Source of the DNA: Promethearchaeota archaeon
GTDB lineage: Archaea > Asgardarchaeota > Lokiarchaeia > Sigynarchaeales > SOKP01
Direction of reading: 5' to 3'
Assembly (NCBI GenBank): GCA_019894655.1
Contig: JAGXNZ010000039.1
Coordinates: 1-5,731, forward strand
DNA length: 5,731 bases
The notes beneath the pieces were generated by a model. It made no database searches and was not told the DNA's origin. It saw only the letters and a program-made list of their open reading frames with translations. The translations under genes were made by a program, and so were the position numbers. This document shows positions 1-5,731 of this stretch, piece by piece; the stretch's first letter is position 1; each line of letters begins with the position of its first letter.

Positions 1-1053
1 ATTCAATACACTGGCGGAACCACAGGACCTCCAAAAGGAGCAATGTTAACCCATAAAAACATAGTTTCCGATATAGTTATATTTCAGAAATGGCTTAATT
101 GGGAAGCAGGGAAAGGAGTAGCTCTTTCAGGATTTCCATTCTTCCACATCGCAGGAACATTTACGACTTTGAACGTAATTTTTCTGGGCTGGAGTCAAAT
201 TTTAATACCAAACCCAAGAGATTCAGGCCACATTATTAAAGAAATGGCTAAATATCAACCATCAGTTTTAGCAAATGTGCCTTCACTGTATCAAATTTTG
301 ATGAAAAATCCAAAATTTAAAGAACTGGATCATTCGATACTAAAATATTGCGTTTCTGCAGCAGCACCTTTTCCAGAGGAATCTCAAAAAGAACTCGAAG
401 CTATTGTAGGTAAAGGTAAATTAATCGAAGCGTATGGTATGACTGAAACATCTCCGCTTACAGCTAGTAATCCATCTGTAGGAGTTAAAAAACTTGGAAG
501 TATCGGTCTACCACTTAACAACATGGAGTTTAAGCTAGTGGATCCCAACACAGGTAAAGATGTGCCCTTAGGAGAGGCTGGTGAAATTTGCGTAAAAGGT
601 CCGCAAGTTATGAAGGGATACTTCAATAAACCCGAAGAAACTAAAAAAGCAATAGATAAAGATGGTTTTATGCACACTGGAGATGTAGGGGTAATGGACG
701 AAGATGGATACGTTAAGATCGTAGATAGAACGAAAGATATGATAATCGTCGGAGGATTTAAGGTATTTTCCGCAAAATTAGAAGATACTTTAGTTAAACA
801 TCCAGCTATCGGGATGGTTGCTATTATAGGCGTCGATAACCCTGATAGACCAGGTTCTGAAATCGTTAAAGCAATTATACAATTAGACCCTAACTATAGT
901 TACGACGGAAAAGAAGAAGCTTTAAAAGACAGTATTATAGCCTTTGCTAAAGAGAACTGTTCTCCTTACGAAGTCCCTAAGTTGATAGAAATAACAGAAG
1001 AATTGCCACTTACAGCTGTCGGCAAAGTCGATAAAAAAAGCCTCAGAAAATAA
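1..1053 (+). CDS. AMP-forming acyl-CoA synthetase (fatty-acid CoA ligase type), 5'-truncated
   Basis: The reading frame is open to the window edge, so the gene begins upstream; the ATG at 43 is internal, since the ATP-binding P-loop (A3, YTGGTTGPPKG, nt 7-39) lies before it. The 350 codons present hold the rest of an ANL-superfamily ligase in order: A4-like PFFHIAG (in-window residues 46-52), A5 YGMTETSP (145-152), A7 HTGD (D228), the A8 hinge DRTKDMIIVGGFKVF (242-256), and A10 PLTAVGKVDKK with catalytic Lys342. The family activates a carboxylic acid to an acyl-adenylate with ATP and then transfers it to CoA in the cytoplasm. After the hinge, the common P-x-E-x-E is replaced by S-A-K-L-E, keeping only the last Glu. 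About 150-190 N-terminal residues are probably missing, judging from usual family length. Fatty-acid or aryl-acid ligase fits the motifs best, but the substrate cannot be told. It converges on the sirtuin gene. Confidence 0.93.
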   Translation: MQYTGGTTGPPKGAMLTHKNIVSDIVIFQKWLNWEAGKGVALSGFPFFHIAGTFTTLNVIFLGWSQILIPNPRDSGHIIKEMAKYQPSVLANVPSLYQILMKNPKFKELDHSILKYCVSAAAPFPEESQKELEAIVGKGKLIEAYGMTETSPLTASNPSVGVKKLGSIGLPLNNMEFKLVDPNTGKDVPLGEAGEICVKGPQVMKGYFNKPEETKKAIDKDGFMHTGDVGVMDEDGYVKIVDRTKDMIIVGGFKVFSAKLEDTLVKHPAIGMVAIIGVDNPDRPGSEIVKAIIQLDPNYSYDGKEEALKDSIIAFAKENCSPYEVPKLIEITEELPLTAVGKVDKKSLRK

Positions 1054-1083
1054 TCTGGAAGATATCCAGAGCTCAAATACCAA

Positions 1084-1109
1084 TTTTTTTTTATTTATTA
1101 TTCCTTTTT
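1084..1109 (+). terminator. Oligo-T terminator of the acyl-CoA synthetase gene
   Basis: Thirty bases after the synthetase stop codon there is a run of nine T (1084-1092), followed by a second five-T run (1105-1109). No strong hairpin precedes it, as is normal for archaeal intrinsic termination, which relies on T-rich non-template DNA. It lies in the 96-bp convergent gap between the synthetase and the sirtuin. Confidence 0.6.
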
Positions 1110-1149
1110 AATATTATTCTTGAAGAGATAAAAGTAGAATTATATATAA

Positions 1150-1929
1150 TTAATGTCCTTCTTCAATTTCTTTTTTTACAATGTTAACGATAAGAGGGAA
1201 AACTTCCCCAATCTTATCGTGAATAACCACATCAGCTGAAGCATCTATATCAGTTTCTTGAATGTTAATAATAGCCAATTTCGCACCTAAAGAAAGGGCT
1301 TTTCTCGGATAAAACGCGGCGGGATATATTAACAACGAGCTACCTAAAACAATTAGCAAATCGCAATCTTCTATTAATCTGTCTGCTTGACTTAATGTTT
1401 CCGTACGTAAAGGTTCTCCAAAAAAAATTGCATTTGGTTTCAATAAACTGGTGCATTCTTCACATGATGGACTATATCTTCCATTTCTAACCTGATCAAT
1501 CATAACTGTAATTGGGTAGATGTTACCACATCCCATACATATCGCCTCATATGCTGTTCCGTGTAGCTCTACAACATTCTTGCTATATGCTTTTTGATGC
1601 AAGCCATCAATATTTTGAGTGAGAATTCCGTTCAATTTACTGAGTTTTTGCAATTTAGTCAATGCTTTGTGTCCCTTATTAGGTTTAGCCTTAAATATAG
1701 CCATACCCAATTCAAGCATAAAGTCCAAGTTTTTCTTAGGATTTGACACATAAGAATGAATACTAGCAAACTCATCGGGATTAACTCTTTCCCACAAACC
1801 CGTTCCCGGACTTCTAAAATCAACAATTCCGCTTTCAGTTCCCATGCCTGCCCCAGTTAAGGCTATAATATTTTTAGCATCTAAGATAAGTTGGGCGAAT
1901 TTTTTTATTTTAGTATTCAACTCATTCAT
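1150..1929 (-). CDS. Sirtuin (Sir2/CobB family NAD-dependent protein deacylase)
   Basis: Predicted 259-residue sirtuin, a normal length for prokaryotic members. Sir2 enzymes remove acyl groups from lysines while consuming NAD, giving nicotinamide and O-acyl-ADP-ribose. Visible motifs from the ATG at 1929: the NAD-binding GAGMGTESGIVDFR (residues 26-39), TQNIDGLH (104-111), catalytic His123 in ELHG, the zinc-binding pairs C131/C134 and C156/C159, FFGE (169-172), GSS (196-198) and the late IIN (220-222). A Val replaces the usual Pro in SGIPDFR. The Tyr-x-x-Arg pair typical of desuccinylase (SIRT5/CobB class III) sirtuins is not seen at the expected place before PNKGH (83-87), so deacetylation or long-chain deacylation is more likely than desuccinylation. 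The frame stays open upstream to a TTG at 1965, but the ATG has an AGGAG 11 nt before it and starts just ahead of the conserved fold. It is divergent from the GTPase gene. Confidence 0.93.
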   Translation of the reverse strand: MNELNTKIKKFAQLILDAKNIIALTGAGMGTESGIVDFRSPGTGLWERVNPDEFASIHSYVSNPKKNLDFMLELGMAIFKAKPNKGHKALTKLQKLSKLNGILTQNIDGLHQKAYSKNVVELHGTAYEAICMGCGNIYPITVMIDQVRNGRYSPSCEECTSLLKPNAIFFGEPLRTETLSQADRLIEDCDLLIVLGSSLLIYPAAFYPRKALSLGAKLAIINIQETDIDASADVVIHDKIGEVFPLIVNIVKKEIEEGH

Positions 1930-1940
1930 ACAACTAAATT

Positions 1941-1945
1941 CTCCT
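1941..1945 (-). promoter_or_regulatory. Shine-Dalgarno site of the sirtuin gene
   Basis: Reading the minus strand, AGGAG lies 11 nt before the ATG at 1929. This spacing is slightly long, but it is the only clear ribosome-binding site in the window. It decides the start: the upstream in-frame TTG at 1965 has no comparable site and would add 12 residues not needed by the Sir2 fold. Confidence 0.55.
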
Positions 1946-1980
1946 AATTTATTTTGAAAATACAATGAAAATAGAAAAAA

Positions 1981-1990
1981 TATTTAATAT
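1981..1990 (-). promoter_or_regulatory. Possible TATA element for the sirtuin gene
   Basis: The minus strand reads ATATTAAATA here. Transcription starting about 25 nt downstream would begin near 1960, leaving a leader of roughly 30 nt that contains the AGGAG site. The whole intergenic region is extremely AT-rich, so other TATA-like matches exist and this one is tentative. Confidence 0.3.
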
Positions 1991-2033
1991 GATTAATTTT
2001 ATTATTTGAATATAATATATTTTTTATTTTTTA

Positions 2034-2040
2034 TTATAAA
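2034..2040 (+). promoter_or_regulatory. Possible TATA element for the small GTPase gene
   Basis: TTATAAA is centred about 23 nt before the ATG at 2060. With archaeal TATA-to-start spacing of about 25 nt, transcription would begin at or next to the start codon, giving a leaderless mRNA. This agrees with the lack of any Shine-Dalgarno sequence between 2041 and 2059. A second TATA-like stretch (2011-2021) would instead give a leader of about 20 nt. Confidence 0.35.
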
Positions 2041-2059
2041 TTCAAGTAATTGAAACATT

Positions 2060-2671
2060 ATGTCGTCAGATTACCCAAAATCAAATTCTCAGGAACCAAA
2101 TCACCCGAAACCAGATTATCAGAGCCGAATTTACGCGAAATCTTTTATTTATAAGGTGTGTGTCGTAGGAAACGGAGGCGTTGGAAAGACTTCCATGGTT
2201 TTAAGATATTGCGAAAATTCTTTTAAAGAAAGTTATTTAATGACAATCGGGTCAAATTTCAGCACAAAAACAGTAGAGTTAGCAGATCACCCGCAACTAC
2301 AAGTTAAACTTCAGCTTTGGGATCTCGCTGGTCAGAAACATTTTTCATTTGTGAGACCTCCATTCTACCGTGGAGCTACTGGGATAATTTATGTATTTGA
2401 TCTTACCAGACGTTCTTCCTTTGCCGATTTACTAGAATGGCGAGAAGAAGTTGAAAAAGTAATTGGACAGAAACCGTGTTTAGTCGTTGGCAATAAACTT
2501 GATTTGGCAAAATTAGGACAAAGAGAAGTAGCAGAGCAAGATGGAGAAGCTGTAAAGTTTGAAATGCATGCAATGAAATATTTTGAAACAAGTGCAAAGG
2601 AAGGCGATTCAGTAGGTGATATTTTTAAGGTATTGACGCTAGAAATCCTTAGAAATTCTGGAAAAATTTAA
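2060..2671 (+). CDS. Ras/Rab-like small GTPase with hydrophilic N-terminal extension
   Basis: A 203-residue protein with a complete Ras-superfamily G domain: G1 GNGGVGKT (37-44), G2 Thr62 in TIG, G3 WDLAGQ (87-92, with Gln92 equal to Ras Gln61), G4 NKLD (145-148) and G5 TSAKEG (177-182). YRGA (103-106) and FDLT (113-116) are typical of Rab-like members, so it should bind and hydrolyse GTP as a switch, with membrane or cytoskeletal roles possible. Asgard archaea are known to encode many such GTPases. About 28 residues rich in Pro, Asn, Ser, Gln and Lys precede the core and hold a degenerate pair of YPKSNSQ/HPKPDYQ units. There is no C-terminal Cys motif, so prenylation as in eukaryotic Rabs is not expected. 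Switch II reads GQKHF rather than the usual GQERF. The ATG is the only plausible start before the P-loop. Specific partner and process unknown. Confidence 0.93.
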   Translation: MSSDYPKSNSQEPNHPKPDYQSRIYAKSFIYKVCVVGNGGVGKTSMVLRYCENSFKESYLMTIGSNFSTKTVELADHPQLQVKLQLWDLAGQKHFSFVRPPFYRGATGIIYVFDLTRRSSFADLLEWREEVEKVIGQKPCLVVGNKLDLAKLGQREVAEQDGEAVKFEMHAMKYFETSAKEGDSVGDIFKVLTLEILRNSGKI

Positions 2672-2772
2672 TTTTAAAATTTATACAATCGTCTTAACTT
2701 CTTGGGATATCGAAATATTCAATAAAAATTAGAATAAATTCTTGTGTAAAAAAGATGCTTAAAAAATATAAT
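2672..2772. other. Convergent gap between the GTPase gene and psmA
   Basis: This 101-bp AT-rich gap holds the 3' ends of two converging transcripts. On the plus strand only a short TTTT follows the GTPase stop at once, with no T run of five or more, so its termination signal is weak. The minus-strand T runs at its right side belong to psmA. I see no gene here. Confidence 0.5.
2748..2766 (-). terminator. Oligo-T terminator of psmA
   Basis: On the minus strand two runs of six T (2766-2761 and 2753-2748) follow the psmA stop codon, the first within about 7 nt of it. Tandem T runs without a strong hairpin fit archaeal intrinsic termination. Confidence 0.55.
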
Positions 2773-3507
2773 TTACGTTTTAGGTTCTTCCTTTATTAGA
2801 TTCAGGAATTCTCCTACTTCTTTCTTCGAGCACATATGAAATCTCTCATCTTCTGCTTTAATATAAGCGAATCTAGTATTATCTTTCTTTAGTTCTTCAC
2901 TTATTGATTCTTTGAGAGCATTTAAAGTTAATTTTACGGTCTCGTCGAAAGACATATCCTTTTTGTAGTTTTCTTTCAAGTAGTCCCTTGCTGTTGCCTC
3001 ACCACTGCCAAGAGCATAGGCTTTAAATGAGCGATAAATTCCACTTGGAGATGTTGTGTAAATCTGAGTTCCTGCGGAATCGATAGCAATAAAGAATAGA
3101 GCACATCCAAAAGGCCTTATACCTCCAAATTGCGTATACTGCTGGTTTATATCAGCCAAGGATTTAACCAACATGTTTAATCTGACTGGTTCATCGTAAG
3201 TTAATCGAAATGATTGAGATTGAACTCTGGCGTAATTAATTAGGGTTCTTGAATCGGCATGCAGGCCAGAAATAGCAACACCAATATGTTCGTCCACTTG
3301 GAACAATTTATCAATTGAGTCTGCGTCAATTAGCTTCGAAGGGATTTTAATTTGAGCCGCTAAACAAACGCAATCATTTGATTTTACAGCTACTGCCAGA
3401 GTTCCGCGTCTAACCGCCTCTAAAGCGTATTCTACTTGAAAGAGACGCCCCTCCGGGCTGAAAACAGTTAAAGCTCGATCGTAAGTGCGAGCTCCTCCAC
3501 CAAACAT
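2773..3507 (-). CDS. psmA: 20S proteasome alpha subunit
   Basis: A 244-residue alpha subunit, full length for the family. Alpha subunits form the outer heptameric rings of the 20S core, gate the chamber and dock the ATPase regulator; proteolysis is done by beta subunits, not encoded here. The alpha N-terminal signature is clear: YDRA (9-12) and FSPEGRLFQVEYALEAVRRG (16-35). SIDK (64-67) carries the lysine equivalent to Thermoplasma alpha Lys66, which contacts the HbYX tail of the regulatory ATPase. QQYTQFGGIRPFG (122-134) is characteristic of archaeal alpha subunits, and SPSG (153-156) and ALGSG follow. No Thr1 propeptide is present, as expected. The start (MFGGGARTYDR) and end (RFHM at 222-225) recall eukaryotic alpha5 more than Thermoplasma. 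The ATG at 3507 has no clear Shine-Dalgarno and a TATA about 25 nt upstream. It converges on the GTPase gene. Confidence 0.96.
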   Translation of the reverse strand: MFGGGARTYDRALTVFSPEGRLFQVEYALEAVRRGTLAVAVKSNDCVCLAAQIKIPSKLIDADSIDKLFQVDEHIGVAISGLHADSRTLINYARVQSQSFRLTYDEPVRLNMLVKSLADINQQYTQFGGIRPFGCALFFIAIDSAGTQIYTTSPSGIYRSFKAYALGSGEATARDYLKENYKKDMSFDETVKLTLNALKESISEELKKDNTRFAYIKAEDERFHMCSKKEVGEFLNLIKEEPKT

Positions 3508-3527
3508 TCTACAATCACATTTTTGCT

Positions 3528-3536
3528 ATTATTTAA
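3528..3536 (-). promoter_or_regulatory. Possible TATA element for psmA
   Basis: The minus strand reads TTAAATAAT, centred about 25 nt before the ATG at 3507. That spacing would put transcription start at the start codon, and no Shine-Dalgarno precedes the ATG, so a leaderless transcript is plausible. An alternative TATATATTC lies about 25 nt further upstream (near 3553-3561). Independent initiation fits the terminator that separates psmA from the upstream gene. Confidence 0.35.
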
Positions 3537-3648
3537 TAATTTCAATTATGTGAATATATAGTCTAGAGAATTTTAATTTATTGTTTATACCTTAAAAATT
3601 TTGATTTTACATAAATCGAAGTAATTTCTTAGACTTTTCTTATGTTTT

Positions 3649-3663
3649 AAAAAAAAAAAAAAA
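3649..3663 (-). terminator. 15-T terminator of the UPF0182-like gene
   Basis: Four bases after the stop codon of the UPF0182-like gene the minus strand has 15 consecutive T. This is the longest homopolymer in the window and a strong candidate archaeal terminator. It makes read-through into psmA unlikely although both genes share a strand. Exact length in a homopolymer may be affected by sequencing error. Confidence 0.65.
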
Positions 3664-3667
3664 TTAG

Positions 3668-5731
3668 TTATCCAAATACGTTTATAAAGTTTACAGGAGA
3701 TTCGTAGATCATTACATCGTTTACGATTAAATTCCATTTATAGAAAATTATCACATTTCCTCTTGTGGTATTCAGAAATCCATTCAGAACTAATCCTTCT
3801 CCAAAATAGAGAGGTGTATCGACGACTGTGAAATTAACTCTCGTATCGGTTCCGTCTATGTAAGTTGTATTTTGGGGTGGAAGGAGATATGGTGGTAAAA
3901 TTAGACTGTAATTAACGTTTAAATCTGTAGAAGTATAGACAGAAAGGTTTACTTTCACGTTCAAACCTGGAGCTGAAAAATTCGTATCTAAATTCTGTAA
4001 ATTTATTACGAAATTAGCCGGGTCTTCGGGGTAATTCATTGAAGATTCCATCTCAAAATTATAGGATAAAGATAGATTAGATGGAATTTCGATTCCTGTC
4101 AAGTTCAAGTTAACATAAGCCTCTAGAGCGTTATCTCCATATCCAACTTTGCGATTAAAAGCTTCAACGAATCCAGCGAGTTTCAATTGCTGCAGACTAC
4201 CTGCGGTGCTATATGTAGGGATATAATAATAAATAGAACCACCAATTGGATAAAGCAATGTATTTCCATTACGAGCCCCAGATATTAAAGAAATTTCTTG
4301 AGTTGCTTCAGATCCATATGTTTCTCTGGCAGTTGTCGGACCTACAAGATTTTCCACTGAGTCCCTAGTATAGTAAAAAATAGCTTCACCAAAATGACTG
4401 CCATGCCTTATCACGTACATTCCAGCTAAAAGAATGGCTGATAGACCTTTGTATTCCACTAAATCTAAACCAACGTACTCAATTCCATCTCCTAAATCAG
4501 ATTCTATGTAAAATAAATCACCGTCTTCAGGCCTTTCGTGGAAATCGTCAGCTCTTCTCCAAGATACTGAATTTTCCACATGATATATATAATTTGCTTG
4601 GAGTTGCAATTCAAACAAGTCTTCAGGATATCGTAACTGTTCCAATAGCCAAGATGGAATCGCTTGCCAATTATATTGATCTATGTAGATTTTCCAGAGA
4701 GGATATGTGGGATCGTTTGAAGTGTCTAGACTTGGATTTTTATAAAAAGTCATTTCTCCGCTTACCACATCTACCAAGCTGATGCCTAAGAACCTTAAAA
4801 TTGGAAATTGGGAATAAGAACCAACATTAATGTAAGTATATATCGAAACAGCGTAATACATTTTGCCCTGAGATATATCAAAAACTAAATATGGATCGTT
4901 ATCAATTCTTAATTGAGGAAGAAGGATATTACTTACTCTAGATCTCACATTTCTATTAATAAGGTATTGATGCTCAGTTTGAAATGCGTATGCGAACAAT
5001 CCTATATTTAATGTTTTCCAAAAGCCTTCTATGCCTGTTAAGGTCCCATCTGGATTTCCTTCGTATTGAAATTCGTTATTAGGAATTTGGTTTGACCATT
5101 CTGTATTAAGTAATATGTCAGAATCGTATGCTCCTAGCGATCCTTCTTCGAAGAATCCTAATGTCTGTTCAAGATACCTTTGGCTTTCACTTTCCCCAAA
5201 AAATATCGGATAATTCTCAGAGATATTGAATGTTGAAGTCACATTCACGAGATCGCCTGAAAATGTATCCATAGCAAGAAATCCTTCAACATGATCATAC
5301 AGCTCTGTGTTAGTCTGGACAGAATCACCTGCAATTTCAGAAAATCTAACTGTTTTTGGTGCAACCCAATATTCTTTATTATTAATATAAATGATATCAG
5401 AATCAGCAAGGCCTTCAAAAGTGGAACCTATTGAAGCAGCAAGGTATTGGACAGCAAAATTTTGATCGAATTGTCTAACTTGAGAGACCATTAATTCATC
5501 TGAAGTTACAGATGACTCCGTAAAGTTTATAATTGGTCGTTCCTCAAACATATCTAATCCCGCAGCAATTCTCGTCCATTCGATTTCTCTTTTATATTTT
5601 TTTGTCCATTGTTGTTCTGTCCACACAGCTGTGTTATTTAAGGTTAACAACGGTCCAATACTGAATAGCAATGGTGAGATTGTAAAGACGATTATAATTA
5701 CTATTACAAAAATCAATTTTTTTTGGGAGTA
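3668..5731 (-). CDS. UPF0182-family membrane protein, N-terminus cut by window edge
   Basis: The frame is open to the right edge, giving 687 in-window residues; the TTG at 5716 is probably internal. Residues 6-28 form a strongly hydrophobic helix, likely the last transmembrane segment of the multi-helix UPF0182 N-terminus. What follows matches the UPF0182 layout as I recall it: a soluble region opening with a Glu/Lys/Arg-rich stretch ending in TRIAAGLD (53-60; family form near NIxxTRxAxGLD), RYPEDLFELQ (367-376) then YHV (383-385), and LLYPIGGSIYYYIPTY (492-507) against the family's LLYVEPVY-like segment. From about 543 to the end is a beta-strand-rich tail of some 145 residues with eight N-glycosylation sequons, versus four in the preceding 542; I do not recognise this tail. 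The soluble part should face outside the cell. UPF0182 has no established function, and I assign none. It has its own terminator before psmA. Confidence 0.85.
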   Translation of the reverse strand, partial: YSQKKLIFVIVIIIVFTISPLLFSIGPLLTLNNTAVWTEQQWTKKYKREIEWTRIAAGLDMFEERPIINFTESSVTSDELMVSQVRQFDQNFAVQYLAASIGSTFEGLADSDIIYINNKEYWVAPKTVRFSEIAGDSVQTNTELYDHVEGFLAMDTFSGDLVNVTSTFNISENYPIFFGESESQRYLEQTLGFFEEGSLGAYDSDILLNTEWSNQIPNNEFQYEGNPDGTLTGIEGFWKTLNIGLFAYAFQTEHQYLINRNVRSRVSNILLPQLRIDNDPYLVFDISQGKMYYAVSIYTYINVGSYSQFPILRFLGISLVDVVSGEMTFYKNPSLDTSNDPTYPLWKIYIDQYNWQAIPSWLLEQLRYPEDLFELQLQANYIYHVENSVSWRRADDFHERPEDGDLFYIESDLGDGIEYVGLDLVEYKGLSAILLAGMYVIRHGSHFGEAIFYYTRDSVENLVGPTTARETYGSEATQEISLISGARNGNTLLYPIGGSIYYYIPTYSTAGSLQQLKLAGFVEAFNRKVGYGDNALEAYVNLNLTGIEIPSNLSLSYNFEMESSMNYPEDPANFVINLQNLDTNFSAPGLNVKVNLSVYTSTDLNVNYSLILPPYLLPPQNTTYIDGTDTRVNFTVVDTPLYFGEGLVLNGFLNTTRGNVIIFYKWNLIVNDVMIYESPVNFINVFG

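Noticed and set aside
384..677. Minus-strand open frame of 97 codons
   Set aside because: It lies wholly antisense to the synthetase between its conserved A5 and A7 motifs and shows no recognisable domain.
1033..1039. Run of seven A inside the synthetase 3' end, which is T7 on the minus strand and could end the sirtuin transcript
   Set aside because: It encodes the lysines of the conserved A10 tail, so the run is explained by coding; its use as a terminator cannot be shown.
1139..1150. Perfect palindrome ATTATATATAAT at the sirtuin 3' end
   Set aside because: A short, pure A/T palindrome is expected by chance in such DNA and would make a weak hairpin; not called as an operator or terminator.
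1930..1965. Longer sirtuin starting at TTG 1965
   Set aside because: The extra 12 residues add nothing to the Sir2 fold, TTG has no ribosome-binding site, and the ATG at 1929 has AGGAG upstream.
2403..2597. Minus-strand open frame of 64 codons
   Set aside because: Antisense to the G4-G5 part of the GTPase; its leucine-rich composition is what the reverse of that sequence gives.
4594..4782. Plus-strand open frame of 62 codons
   Set aside because: Antisense to the RYPEDLF part of the UPF0182-like gene, with no start signal or domain.
2773..5731. psmA and the UPF0182-like gene as one operon
   Set aside because: Same strand, but a 160-bp gap with a 15-T terminator and a separate TATA element argues against co-transcription.

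Overview
The window looks like a piece of an Asgard archaeal genome, most likely a metagenomic contig. Three things point there together: an archaeal-type 20S proteasome alpha subunit, a Ras/Rab-family small GTPase with all five G-motifs, and a prokaryotic UPF0182 membrane protein, all in intronless, AT-rich DNA. Intergenic regions carry archaeal-style TATA elements and oligo-T terminators. The lineage is an inference from gene content; I cannot place it within Asgard (Loki-, Thor-, Heimdallarchaeia and so on) from sequence alone.

Layout: nt 1-1053 (+) is the C-terminal two-thirds of an AMP-forming acyl-CoA synthetase, cut by the left edge. It converges on a sirtuin (NAD-dependent protein deacylase, minus strand, best start at 1929). 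The sirtuin is divergent from a Rab-like small GTPase (2060-2671, +), with about 130 bp of very AT-rich promoter DNA between them. The GTPase converges on psmA (2773-3507, minus). Upstream of psmA on the same strand, but separated by 160 bp, a 15-T terminator and a separate TATA element, is a large UPF0182-type membrane protein cut by the right edge (3668-5731, minus). No gap exceeds 300 bp, and I see no tRNA, rRNA, CRISPR, insertion sequence or integration scar.

Strands alternate and each gene seems to have its own signals, so these are probably five single-gene transcription units rather than an operon. The one functional link I would test is between the first two genes: the synthetase ends in a PX4GK-type A10 motif, the lysine site that acetyltransferases and sirtuins control in bacterial acyl-CoA synthetases, and the next gene is a sirtuin. 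The other notable points are a sequon-dense beta-rich tail on the UPF0182 protein, eukaryotic alpha5-like features at both ends of the proteasome subunit, and an unusual N-terminal tail and switch II in the GTPase. I found no clearly undescribed multi-gene system.
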